NCBI GenBank assembly: GCA_030267565.1
Contig: BRXU01000061.1
Coordinates: 124,001 to 188,000, forward strand
DNA from: Pleodorina starrii
Lineage: Eukaryota > Chlorophyta > Chlorophyceae > Chlamydomonadales > Volvocaceae
DNA: 64,000 nt
Direction: 5' to 3'
In this document: positions 23,001-34,734 of the stretch, in pieces
Numbering within the stretch: position 1 is the stretch's first letter
How the letters are laid out: the number at the start of each line of letters is the position of its first letter
Position numbers and translations under genes: made by a program
Notes under the pieces: model-generated
Seen by the model: only the letters and a program-made list of their open reading frames with translations
What the model was told of the DNA's origin: nothing
Database searches by the model: none

Positions 23001-23475
23001 TTGACATCCTCCGAAGACACCCCCCCTCTCTCTCTCTGGCCCACCCGCATCCTGCTTCGCTTCGTGCTGCACTGCCGCACCCGCACAGCACCTCCCTCTG
23101 TCCCTCCCTTTCTCCTTTTCTCCCTGCCCCCCGCCCTCCCCCCTCTCTACCTTCCTACCTACCCACCTCCCGCCCTCCCTACCTCCGCACCTACCTACCT
23201 ACTGCCTGCCCTTTCGCCTTCCATGCGTCCCTCTCTCTGTCCAGTTGTCGTACATGGTCCTGGACCAGGGCATCAGCCCCGTCACCTTCAGTGTGGGCAA
23301 CACCATGAAGCGCGTGGCGGTGGTGGTGTCATCCGTCATGTTCTTCCGCAACCCCGTATCGCCGCTCAACTGGGCTGGCTCCCTCATCGCCATCGCGGGG
23401 ACCTACCTCTACTCGCTGGCCACCGACAAGTACGCGGCGGAGAAGAAGGCGGCGGCGGCCAAGAAGGCGCAATGA
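20046..23475 (+). CDS. Plastid sugar-phosphate/phosphate translocator (GPT/PPT-like)
   Basis: Seven exons give 395 residues in consistent phase: 20046-20326, 20401-20489, 21030-21267, 21838-21898, 22180-22278, 22704-22892 and 23245-23475. The first ~85 residues are a Ser/Ala/Pro/Arg transit peptide. Then come the paired-repeat membrane helices of the NST/TPT family: [39 protein letters not shown]-x-I-S-N-like A-M-I-S-N-L-G and [14 protein letters not shown]. The K-S-A-E-P and S-V-G-N-T-M-K-R segments fit the hexose-/pentose-phosphate or PEP translocators better than the triose-phosphate type. It exchanges phosphorylated C3-C6 compounds for phosphate across the inner envelope. The C terminus is lysine/alanine-rich and stromal or intermembrane. 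The exact substrate cannot be read from sequence. Introns are unusually C- or G-rich. Confidence 0.9.
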
Positions 23476-24369
23476 GAGGCGGCTTGGGCGTGAGGGGCGT
23501 GTGGGGGAGGAGGGCGTCAACGAATGGGGGGGCAGGAGGGATGTGTTGCGGCCGGGGCCGCTACGCTGGGGAGGGGGCTGCTTATTTAGTGATGTGAGGC
23601 GGCTGGATGGCTTGGGACAGGGGGTGCGGTGTGTGTTGCTGGTGGTCTAGTCTCATCAAGACTTGGGGTGTGTGTGGAACTACGGCTGAGGCAGGTACTG
23701 CGGGTTGGGAGGTGGGGATGCTGCGGGTCTAGGGGGTGTAGTCCAGGGGGGGAGGGGCTTAGGCTGCAATTCTACGCGTCCATTGGGGTAGTACTAAGGG
23801 TTTAGAGGGTACTAGGATACTACGGGTCGCGGGGGGATTGTTAGAGGTTTGGGCCGCTATTTCGTAGGCCAGGCCGGGGCGGCTGGCGGCGGCTGCACGA
23901 CTGACCCGGAGGCGGGTGGCTCCTTTCCCTCCCTCGGTGAGAACAGTCACCACTTGCCCAGGAGGGCGGCATAGAGATGACAGATACCGGTAGGTGGACA
24001 GGTAACCAACACACGCACACATGATGACTTTGACAGGAGCTTGTAGGATGGGCTATGCAGTGCGCCACGGAGGCATCAGCATTGGGGGCCGAGGAGGAGA
24101 GGAGGGTCGACGATATCCACCCATGCATCCATCCATCCGTGGATTCTGCAGTACCGTCAGACACCGCCGGACCCGACCTGACCGGACAGATTGGCGGCCT
24201 CTAGGGCGGTGTTGCCCGCGTTGCCAGTTTCTAGGAGTCGTTGGTGGTTGGTGGTTGACGAGCGTTGTGCGAGCAAACAGTACGACACAAACGGCAGGCT
24301 AGCAGCAGGGTGCACCGGCGCAACGGCCTTTGACAGACGGATGACCCTCCTGTGCGCTCCAGAACTTGT

Positions 24370-24374
24370 TGTAA
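24370..24374 (+). terminator. Possible TGTAA poly(A) signal of the translocator gene
   Basis: TGTAA about 895 nt after the stop, with another at ~24542. A long 3' UTR is typical of Chlamydomonas, so either could be used. Confidence 0.4.
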
Positions 24375-24806
24375 CTTTTGTTTACTTTGAAGGCGGCCGA
24401 CCCGGGCCGTCAGTTGCCGTACTCGTTTGTGTGTTGCGTGATGCGTGTTACGGCCACTGTTGTCCTGCTGCACCCGTCCCCATGCGGGGCGCGATGCGGA
24501 GATGACCCGCGGGGCGTCCAGGAAGGGTGCGGATCCCCCACTGTAACGACATGAATCCCCTGGATCCGGATCCACTGTGAGTGAGATCCATTCAACCACA
24601 CGGGAGGGCCGAATCGCTTCATCGCCCCCCTCCACAGCTTCACGGGCGCGGCCTACGAGCCCCACCCAACCCTACCTGCAGGCGCAGTACTTAGCTGCTG
24701 GCGGTACATACTACCGGAGCCACGTGCCGTGAGTACCGGCAAAGCGTGTACCGTAACCACGTGCGTGTGTGCGCACGTTTTGCACTTTATAAGGCCCCCC
24801 CGGGCT

Positions 24807-24830
24807 CCGGCCTTTACGTGGATAACCCCT
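24807..24830 (+). repeat. Dispersed GGCCT-ACGTGGA motif, copy 2
   Basis: CCGGCCTTTACGTGGATAAC followed by CCCT, in intergenic sequence between the translocator and SHMT genes. Confidence 0.7.
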
Positions 24831-26387
24831 CGTGCATGCGCTTGCGGCACGGCCACGCAACGATACCTGATAAGGGAGGTTGCTGTGCTCTACCCTGCTC
24901 GCTCCTGCAATGAGCACGAGACGGAGAGGCTGTAATAGATGTAATAGGGGGGCAGGCAGCAGCTGGAGGCTCAGAGAAAAGGGGGGGGCGGAGGTGTCGC
25001 CTCTTCGCATGCACACGCGTGGGGAGGCCATGCCAGCCGCCCCATGTCGCCCGTCACCCAACCTGTAGCGCCCCCCCCGCCCCCCAAGGCGCCGGCCAGC
25101 TTTGGCAGACGGGGCGCGCCGGGAGGAAAGTCAGCAGACCTGCCGGAGCCCGGAGGTACCGTACCTAAGGCGAGGCCGTGCTGGCAGAGGACCCCGCGCA
25201 TGTCCGCATCGCAGTCCGTTTATTACACAGAAGAGAAAAATTGGGTCACCGCCGGTCGCACCCGACAGCGCTGGCGATGGTGCGGCAACGAGCTGCCTTG
25301 TGGGACGAGGCATCAAGAGGGATCAACGGCCAGGCAGAGGGAAAAACGCCACGACCCCCAAACCCTCTCTGAGCAACCCTCGTAAGCGACCCCGCCTACT
25401 ACGGCAACCAACATGTCGACCTGAATTCATGCAGGTAACTGACATCGCTCTCTCCATCCACGCGCAAAACTGCATGACACCCCACGGCACCGCGTGCTTT
25501 CCCGCAACCGCCCAGCGTCATGAACCTTGCCTCAAGCTCCTCACGCGCACCAAACGGCCAAGGCCACGCTCGTCTTCTGTACTCCTAATACGCCAAGAGA
25601 AGAAAGGTGCCTACGCAGCGTCACTGCTGCCCACATACAGCGTTCACAAAGAGCGCTACTGCTGCCAAAGACGCCACCATCGCCCACCCGGCTATGCAGG
25701 GTACCACAGCTGATGCGCCCTAACAACGGGGCTGGAGCCGGAACACAACCCGCGACCGGGAAAGGGTCCCCGGGACGTCTGTGTGCCCAGCCCGGCAACC
25801 CGAGCCGGCAAAATAGCCACACAGCTATCTGGACACCCAGGAGACCGAGGCAGCTGTCTGTCTGTATTCCGTGCCACCCAACGCGAGGCACCACCAAACA
25901 CACCAAGGATGTGTCCTGCACTGCCACGTGTGCTCGAGGAGGCCCTGCAGCCCCAACCCTCGCAACGCTGCCGCTGCTGCCCCCGAGACACCACCTCTTA
26001 ACACACCCATGGACCGTGGGCCCTTGCTGAGCCCGCCAGCCAAACTCCACAACACAACACGGCACCACCCTTCCCCTCCAGGAGTCGCTGCGGCGCTAGG
26101 CAATGGCGGGAGTGGGGTCCGAAAGACGGACCGCGGTCCATCAAGGAACGCGTCCAACCCCACCCCGCCGTTAACAACCCAGCGTCAACCCACCCACCCA
26201 CCCCTACAATACCAAGCCAGCTCGCCTTAGGCTTACGTCCTCGACACTAACACTGAGTAAGTTATTCGGTTATTCGCCAAACCGTTATGCTTCACGACTA
26301 CGCTACCGTCCCTGCGGCTCTACGACTTCACCGCTGCTGCGGCGCCAGCGCCCAGTCAGTTAGTTAGTCCGTTAGTCGGTTGATCGT

Positions 26388-29300
26388 TTAGTTCTTGTAG
26401 CGCATGGCGGCCTTCTCGAAGCCTATCGTGGGGAAGCGCATCGCAAATGTCTCCACGTCCTTCTGCAGGCCGGCCAGCTCAGCAGGGGTCTGCGCGCGGG
26501 AAGACGACGACGGGGGAAAATAAGGGGGGGTATCAACGTGTAGGCCGGAGTCCGCGAACGGTAAAGTAACAGAAGAAGGCCGTCTCGTCTGCAAAAGGAC
26601 AGCGAGGTAAGCTTGCAAGCAGCAGAGGGGGGAGGGGGTTTGAGAAAAACGACGGGAACTGTTTTTGACCCGCGGGTCGTTCCGGTGTCCCAGCAGCACC
26701 CTGCCTGTCATCGGCACGCACCCCCTCCCCGTTCTCAAGGCCACGCGGTCGCAGCGGGTGTCATCCGGCACCGGTCAGGATGCAGAGCTGCCGGGTGCGC
26801 TCCCCAACGTCGCGCGCCCGTTCCTCTTCGCTGCGGATCGGTTATTCCACGGTTCTTCCCCCCCGCGCCCGCACCCCCTAACCCCCTGGACCCCCTGACC
26901 CCCTGGACCCCCTGGGCCCTTCGCTCACCTCCTTGTTGAGGTACTCGCGGAACTCCTTGAGCTTGGGGTACTGCGCCTTGAGACCCACCGCGATGTTGAC
27001 CGCCCGGTCCACGTACTCGGCAACCTGAACCCGGGGACGAGAGGGGCGGGACAGAACAGGGCGGGAGAGGTGGGGTCAAGGCAGGGCAATGCAAGGCAAC
27101 AAGGGGAACAGCCGGGTGGCCCACACACGCAACCCTCCGTAGCGTGCTGCACACCAGCAGCAACCCTGCAGCAGCAGCTACATGCGCAGCCGCGGCCGCG
27201 ACGCCGGGTTGGGCGGGCCCTCGCGGCAGTGGTGCCGGCGGCGGCGGCGGCAGCGGCAGTGAACTATAGCGGAGCCGGGGTGGGGGCCCTTCGCCTCTTG
27301 GCACCGCTTTTGCTGAATCCCGAGTCGCACTAGCGTGCACCAGCCACCCCTTCCCCCCTTCCCCCTTCCCCACAAACACACACCTACACAAGCACATCCA
27401 GCCCAGGTGCCCGACCCCAGCACCCAGCAGCTGCCCACCCACGCAGTTGCCCACCTGGTCAAAGTCCTCCTCCACAAAGCCCCGCGAGGTGAGTGCGGGT
27501 GAGCCCATGCGCAGTCCTCCGGGCACCAGCGCCGATGTGTCCCCCGGCACCGTGTTCTTGTTGGCGGCGATGTGGGCCAGCTCCAACACGCGCTCGACGC
27601 GGGAGCCGTCGACACCCTGGGGGGGGGTCGGATGGGGGGGGGTTGGGCGTTGTGTTTGGCGGGGGGCGGGGGGGGGGTTATCCACGTGTAGGCCGGCGGC
27701 GGGGGGCGCCGGCGGCGGGGGGCGGGGGAAAGACATACCGAGTGGGGATTGGCAGGAAAGAGCGACACCGCTGCCGGCCCTAAAATCCTTAAGACCCAAT
27801 GCCCTCCCGAGCAGCCCAGGGCACAGCCCCCCATCTTACCCCACCACCGCACTTCCTTACCCCCTTTTTCCGTTAACGAGAGCAACACCCCTTTTGGGAC
27901 CTCCTGTGTCTTAACCGCAGCCCCGGCTCCGGCTGGCACCCAAACCCAACCTCAACGTGCCTTGGGCCTCAGGTCCACGAGCACGATGTGGTTGTCCGTG
28001 CCCCCAGACACGAGCTTGTGGCCCCTCTTGGCCATTCCCTTGGCCAGGGCCTGGCTGTTGGACAGCACCTGAGGGGGGCGGGAGGTGGGGAGGGGGAGAA
28101 AGGGAGGAGGAGGTGCATTGGACTGCCCGAACAGGCATGGTAACGGCGTGGAGAGGGGGAGAAGGGGCAGGGGGCAAGCCAGGTCGAAGGGGGCTGTGAG
28201 AGGGGTGTGGAGCTCTGGGCGCTTCCGGCCGCTTCCCCCCTTGATAAAATACTGAGGCCGGACCCGGTGTCCCAACCAACCCTGTGACAGGCCTCTTGGA
28301 GCAGGGCGAAGCGGGGCGGACCCGTGGGTCCCAGCCTTCTTGCAGCCCTCGACATCCCCCCCCGCGCTCGTGAAAGCACCCGCACGCACATCTGCACCCT
28401 CGAACAGTCGAACACTTGCCGCCCCCGACGTCGCCTCCATCACTCCCGCTACGGTTCGTGCCCGGGGCTGGGGCTGTGTAACCCTACAACCCCGGCTCCT
28501 CCCCACCACATGTCCGCCCGCGTCCCAACCTAACCCCACCTGCTGCTGGTAGGCCTTGAACTCGGGGGTGGCAGCCTGCTTCAGAGCACAAGCCAGACCG
28601 GAGATGGTGTGGTTGTGGGGACCGCCCTGCGTTGCGTGTGTGTGTGTGTCGGGGGAGGGGGGCTTTAGAGCTCAGCATAACAGAGCAAGGGGGGAGGCGA
28701 TAAAACGAAGCGTCGCAGCAGAGTGTTGGGTACGAGGGGAAGGGGGAGGATGTCGGTGGTGAGTTTGGGGGGGCCGCGCGGGGTAAGGGGATGTGCGGGC
28801 TTCTGGGCTCCAGAAGAGAACGGTCCCGAATAGCCTGGTAGGTACCTGACTGGCTGACACACGCAACACACGCGTGCATCTCCCCTCCCCCCACGCACCT
28901 GCAGGCCGGGGAAGACGGAAAAGTTGATCTTGTCTTCAATGTCGTACATGATCGGCTTGCCGCTCTTGGCGTCCGTGCGGCGCAGACCGCGGCGGAAGAA
29001 GATCATTGCGCCGCGGGGGCCCCGCAGCGACTTGTGGGTGGTGGTGGTCACCACGTCGGCGTATCCGAAGGGCGAGGGCACCAGGTCGGCAGCCACCAGG
29101 CCGCTGATGTGCGCCATATCGGCAAGCAGCCAGGCGCCAACCTTTTGACGGGGGTGGAGGGGGAAGGGGAGCAGAGAGGGAGGGGGAGGGGGAGGGAGGC
29201 GTCGCGAACATCGGAAGCGGGAAGGGAACAGGGGCGCGGGGAGGGGTTGAGGATTTGATGACACCGGTAGTCCTACACATGCAGACAGGCTGACAAGACG

Positions 29301-32300
29301 TACGTTGTGGAGGAGAGCAAGAGGCGGGGCGCGCAAGAGGCGGGGGCGGGGGTTGTCGGACCGGGGTTCCGCCGATACACTCCGGGGAGTCAGGTCGCGT
29401 CCACGGTCAGCCAGTTGCGGAATGCAAGTAGGGAATCACCCGCCACCACACACAACCCCCGACCCGCAGGGGTGGGTGGTGGTGGGGGCCTCCAGTCGTC
29501 GTGCGCCCTTCGGCTTTCCAGTCTCAACCCCAATCCCGACCCCGATCCCCGATTTCCGTACGTTGCCGCGCAGGGTGTTGCCGTACCTTGTCGGCAATGG
29601 CGCGCATGCGGGGGTAGTCGTAGTGGCGGGTGTAGGCAGAGGCGCCTGCGGGGGGTTGTCCACGTTCAGGCCGGGGGTGAGAGGGGGAAGGAGTGGGAGA
29701 TGATGGGGGAGAGCAAAGCGCACAGGCACGGCACCTCCCTCCCCCGGATGCCTCCACGCACTCTAAACACCGCAACCCGCCATTCTCCCCCCCTGCCGCC
29801 GCCCCTTCCAGCCAATTCCTCCCCAGCGCTGCCGTACACCGCCGTACTCACCCGCCACGATGAGCTTGGGTCGGAACAGCGTGGCGGTCTTCTCCAGCAT
29901 GTCGTAATCGATGAGGCCAGTCTCCTCGTTCAGACGGTACGGCATTTGCTGCAGTCGCAGTACAACACGGTGTATCAGATACAACAGAGATGGGGGACGC
30001 GCCGCGCCGCAACGGGGGCTGGTGTCGCCCGCCCGTCTGGTGGTACAGAGCTTAGTTGGGACTGACACCGCAACTCCCAACACCTCCGCCACCGGGTGTG
30101 TGCATTCATGCGGCCGTGTCCCCACATGTCGCCACATGCTTCACCTCTCCATTACACCCACCCACCCACCCACCCCACAGCCATCTGGTCCCCCTGCCTC
30201 CCGCCTCCCCGCCCTGCTCCTGCCCCTGCAGCTGTCCAGCAGTCCACCGCCCCGCCCCTGCCAGCTGCCAGCTCCCCACGGTCAGCTGCTGTTCCCCTGC
30301 TGGTCCCCACATCCCACAACCCACCGCCCACATCCCCGCCCAGCCCCGCCCAATGCTGACCCAGCCCAGCACCCCCCCCTCTGCTCAGACCAGCCCACAG
30401 CACACAGCTCGCAGCTCCGGAATTGCCACACACGCTCCTCGCCCATTTACCGGCCCGCCCCGCCCCGCCCAACCAACCAACCAATCCCCAGGCGCCCCAA
30501 GCCCTCCCCCGCGGATCCGGCACCACTTCCTGTCCCCGCGGGCCCCCGCCAGATCCCCGTCCCTTCGACGCACCCTTCCCTTCGCTGCCTTTCATATCCG
30601 TTTCATCTTTCGTGTTTATTTTCTTAGTCGGTCTATCGGCTTGCTTATCCTTATCCAGTGAATATTCGAATACGCCACAAGGATGGGGTGTAAATTTTTA
30701 ACCCCCATCCCCCCCCAACCTAGCCTCACCCAGCCCAGCTGTCCCCACCTCGGGACTTCCGCCTCATCCTCATTTCCCCCATGATAGCACCCCCACCCAC
30801 ACCCCCCCCCACCTCGAAGTAGATGCTGGTGGCGGAGATCTTCTTTGTGTCGGTCTGGTAGCCGTGGCTGAGGTGGCCTCCGTGGGGCAGGTCCAGCGCC
30901 ATGATGCGGTCGTGGGGCTGCAGCAGCGCCGTGTACACCTGGGGGGAGGAGGGGGGGGCGGAGGAGGGGGGAAGAGGGAGGAAGGGGGGGAGGGAGGAGG
31001 GAAGAGGGGGAGGAACGGGGAATAGAGTTTACAACAGTCCGAAGGAGGATCGGGGGAAGACGTGGAAGGGACTGCCAAATCGACCGCAACGCCCCCGTCC
31101 CACCAGTACCAATATCGCATTCCACAACCCACCGCCTGCCGCCCCTACCACTGCCGCATCTCCCTCTCACCCGCCTCCCCCCCCCTACCACCCCTGCCTC
31201 ACTTCCCACCTGGAAGTTGGCGGGGGAGCCCGACAGCGACTGCACGTTGACGCCCCAGTTGGCGGGGTCCAGTCGGAAAGCCTTGAGCGCCCGCTCCTGC
31301 GTGAGTGTGTATATGTGCGCGTGAGTGTGTGTGCGCGTGAGTGTGTGTGTGGGACGGGAGAGGCGGGCGGGGAGGGATGGGATGGGGAGAGGCAGTAGTC
31401 GGTGGCGGTGGCCGCCGCCGTCGGGGTGAGCGTTCTCTCGACACTGTCAATGCCCCATTTTTAAACCAAGTTCCTTGCCGATTCAGGCATCCGGCTGCGT
31501 GACGACCCGGCTCCGCTTGTGGGCTGTGGCTTCGCTTTGCGCTTCGTTGGCTTTCCGCCGTTGGGGGCCGCCCTGCCCCCTCGCCGGCGTTCCGAGGGGC
31601 CCGCAGGGGAGCTCGGGAAGCCGCGTCGCAGCGGCAGCAGATGCAGCAGTTGGGTCGGCGGGAAGTAACGGCATCCGACTTTTTGAGCGCTGCGACCCCG
31701 ATTTCCGCCCCAGGTCACACTGTTCGTTGTTGTGGTGGCTTGCGCACAGCTTCGCGAACACCGCGAAGCCAACAGTGCGTTTTGCCTAGCGCCCGATGTG
31801 TGATTCGTCTGTAGCCCCCCCCCCCCCCAGTGTGCTGATTACGCGCCGACCCCTTCAAACCCGCCCTCAGCTCGGAGCCCCCCCGTGTCGCTATGAGACG
31901 TCCCTCCGGTCCTCTGGCCCCTCCCCTCCCCTAGAGCTCCACTCCACAGACAGACGGGGTTGGTGCATGGCAGCCCAAACCGGCAGGTTGGCAGGCTGAC
32001 AGACAGACAGACAGGGGGGCAGCCGGGGGCTGGTGGGCGTATCCGTCCACGAGCTGCTGGCCGGATGCGTTACACGACTGCAGCTGCCGCAGCTCCCTGC
32101 GCCAGTGCTGTCGTGGCAGCAGCGCCGCCGGCACCCAGGGCCCTTGGGTGCGCTGCAGAAGAGCCGAGCGCCTCCCAACAGCCGGCGCCGTGTCACTGCC
32201 AGTTCGCCGTTGATGCAGATGCTGGAAGCAGCAGCGGCAGGGCTCGCCGCTGCCAGCCCTTGCCTGCATACCCTCTGCCCCGCTGCTCGGACACGCGGCG

Positions 32301-33233
32301 CCGGACCCGGGACCGGTTCATAGCTCCACAGCTCCAAACACGTGCCAACCAAGCGGACGGTTCGTGGCTGGTTGATACGCAATCCGCGGGTCAAAGGAGC
32401 TCGGAACAAACAACTCAGCAAGCGCTGCCGTCCCACGGGACACAGCTGTTCGGGTTTCAGCGGGAAACAGGACCCCAGCTGCCCCACTACCAGCCCCACC
32501 TGGCACAGCCGCTCAGCCATATCGATAAACTCGTTGCCGCCGTAGTAGCGGGCGCCGGGGTAGCCCTCCGAGTACTTGTTGGTCATGACCGACCCCACGG
32601 CCTCCATGACCGACGCCGACACGAAGTTCTCCGACGGGATCAGCTCTAGGCCCTGAGACGGCATGAGGGAGATGGGAAGAGCGCCGTGGCAGCAGGGTCG
32701 CAGCAGGGCGTTGGGGTGACTGCGGAGCAGCGAACGCCCATCGGTCGCTCAACCGCACCTTGAACTGGCGGTTCTTCTCCTTCTCGATGATGTCATACAG
32801 ATCCGGATCCACCTCAGCAAGGGGAGCATTGAGTACCTTCGGCCACTGCAATCGGGCCGGCGGACGTGGATACAGCGCCGTGCAATGACGTCTGGAAGCA
32901 TACTGGCACTTACGGTGACATGCGCCCGGCTGTTGTCCTGAGAGAAGCGGCTATACTCCTCCTCATTAGACAGTGCGGGCTGCGGAAAAAAGACGCTCGC
33001 GTCAGGGCTAAGCTCAACCGCGTCGTCCGCGGAGCACGACCCTCAGCGACGTGCTAACCTGGGCTGCAAACCAACGCTGCTGCACCAGCTCCTGCAGTCA
33101 ATGTTTGCAAACGCCCAGTGCCAAGATTAAGTGCTGCCCCCAAAAGCGGAAAGCGGGAACAAAGGGAACTCACGGTGCTCTGCCTCGCGGAGAGCGCCCT
33201 GAAAGCGAGCTGAGCACCCTTGATGCGCAACAT
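26388..33233 (-). CDS. SHMT: Serine hydroxymethyltransferase, probably mitochondrial
   Basis: Fifteen exons give 521 residues: 33174-33233, 33059-33091, 32914-32979, 32759-32845, 32500-32652, 31210-31296, 30813-30938, 29852-29948, 29587-29645, 28899-29141, 28540-28626, 27961-28068, 27455-27616, 26929-27024 and 26388-26489. The enzyme interconverts serine + THF with glycine + methylene-THF using PLP. Visible landmarks are [40 protein letters not shown] and the PLP lysine (~293) in [10 protein letters not shown]. The N terminus ([17 protein letters not shown]) is a typical mitochondrial presequence, which points to the photorespiratory isoform. Intron 12 uses a GC donor. Three introns carry the dispersed ACGTGGA motif just before their 3' splice sites. 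Length is normal for the family and no key residue is missing. Confidence 0.95.
26525..26548 (-). repeat. Dispersed GGCCT-ACGTGGA motif, copy 3
   Basis: On the minus strand CCGGCCTACACGTTGATACC then a C run. It lies in the last SHMT intron, sense to the gene and ~40-60 nt before the acceptor at 26489. Confidence 0.7.
27673..27696 (-). repeat. Dispersed GGCCT-ACGTGGA motif, copy 4
   Basis: Best-conserved copy: GGCCTACACGTGGATAACCC on the minus strand, followed by a long C-rich tract leading to the 3' splice site of SHMT exon 13 at 27616. Confidence 0.75.
29651..29674 (-). repeat. Dispersed GGCCT-ACGTGGA motif, copy 5
   Basis: On the minus strand CCGGCCTGAACGTGGACAAC then C5. It abuts the acceptor of SHMT exon 9 (29645), so the motif itself forms the end of the intron. 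Confidence 0.7.
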
Positions 33234-33860
33234 GATTGCAAACTGTTCCGAAAATACCGACACAATGTGCTCCTGAGGCCACATCAGTTTGGGCTTTCCT
33301 ACTACCTTTGTGGTTCCGGAGCGCTTGCGCACCCCCTTGAAGTTACTTCCCGCCATCCACAATTTGCAGCACCTCGTGCCGGAAGTTTGATTCAGGACTT
33401 TTGATTGCTCGACACGAATTGCGAATCTCCCCGGCAATTGTCCCTGTGGCCTAGAAGGGGGAGTTGGTCATCGGCAGCAGACATCGTTTTCCAAGCCTGC
33501 CTAAGTTCATCCGTGGGTCCTAGGCGACTGGCTGGCTGTCGACGGAAATGGGTCTGATGAAGCGAGGGAACTGAAGGAGCAACAATGCGGAGGCGCGATA
33601 GAGCGGCGTGCTTCGTCAGTTTTCGTCCTTCATGTTCGGCCTCTTCCACAGCCGCGGAAGGCCTTCATGCTAATATCTCAGATCTGCCGTCATAAGGGTG
33701 CAGATGGGCCAAACGACACTTGCCAGCTACTGCACTCAGGAAGCGAGTCGTTGGCGTCATGCGCCGTTGCGCTTCCTCCGTACGGCGCCCTTCGAGGGTC
33801 AAATTTCATTGCCTTGCTATGGATACAGCGAAAACAATGCACTGTCCGCGCCACGCGACA

Positions 33861-33938
33861 GGCCCGTATTCTCAAGACATGTCGTGCGCTGGCTGGACAG
33901 CTTGTGTGCGGGTGGGCCCGTATTCTCAAGGCATGTCG
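33861..33938 (+). repeat. 24-bp direct repeat pair
   Basis: GGCCCGTATTCTCAAG followed by ACATGTCG (33861-33884) recurs with one change (GCATGTCG) at 33915-33938, 54 bp apart. Confidence 0.8.
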
Positions 33939-34253
33939 ATACATGTAGAAAGCTCAGGCCGGTGGAGAAATTGTCATGCTCCCCCCGCACCATGCGACCC
34001 GACCCGACCCTCGATGTGCAGTCGCGGCATGTCGCCACAGCAGGCCCCTTCCGCGCGATCACCGCCTTCCCCAGCCGTTTGCATTCCTGAGCAAAATCCC
34101 GACGCGCGCGGCTGCTTGAGTCACTCTGTCCATAGCTCCCTACCCCTCGCAAGCAGGCGCATATGCATACACAGCATCCAACACCGCGCCTTGCCTACAA
34201 GCGTGCCGCCGGCCGCCCCACATAGACGGGAACCTCACACGTCGCCACAACTC

Positions 34254-34304
34254 ATGCCCAGAGGTCCTTCATGCCCAGTGGTCCCTCATGCCCAGAGGTC
34301 CCTA
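34254..34304 (+). repeat. Three tandem 17-bp units
   Basis: ATGCCCAGAGGTCCTTC and two near-identical copies lie head to tail. Differences are limited to two or three bases. Confidence 0.85.
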
Positions 34305-34734
34305 GACCCGACTGCACTGCGCACGCGCCCATCATACGACAGGAGTCACCCCATACGACAGCGGCGCACGCCTTCCGCCGTGCTGTGCACGTACGGCAAC
34401 AGTTTATGAGTCGTGAGATGCGGGCCCGATCAGCGCCTGGCAAGCGGGGCCCCGCTTCCCAGCGCCCAACCAAAACCAGTCACGGCGCCAGCGCCCAGCT
34501 TGCACCGAGCGCACAAACCCTTCCCACCCATCCACTTGACAGCCCTAGCTCTCCTCTCATCACCTCATCGCCTCACCCAGCATTTTGTGGGGACACCACG
34601 GCAGAGCGCCCCGCCTCTCCAAACATACCACTCTCGCGTTACGCGCCTCAGGACCCTTTGGCTCGATGCAATGCCTTCCTGGCTGCGACGCCTCTGGTCG
34701 GCTCCCAGCTCCCAGCTGCGCCAACCCGCCTCCT

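Larger units (their letters stand above)
23476..26387. other. Convergent intergenic region
   Basis: Holds the 3' UTRs of the translocator (+) and SHMT (-) genes. Several medium ORFs (for example 25527-26030) are Pro/Thr/His-rich composition artefacts without domains. One copy of the dispersed ACGTGGA motif lies at 24807. The end near 26250-26390 contains short GTTAGTC-type tandem words. Confidence 0.45.
33234..34734. other. Intergenic region between SHMT start and ARL6 end
   Basis: Contains the SHMT promoter and the ARL6 3' UTR. No protein-like ORF was recognised. It holds a 24-bp direct duplication (33861-33884 and 33915-33938) and a 3 x 17-bp tandem repeat (34254-34304). Confidence 0.45.

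Noticed and set aside
25527..26030. 167-codon ORF between the translocator and SHMT genes
   Set aside because: Pro/Thr/His-rich, no conserved motif, and lies in the convergent 3' region.
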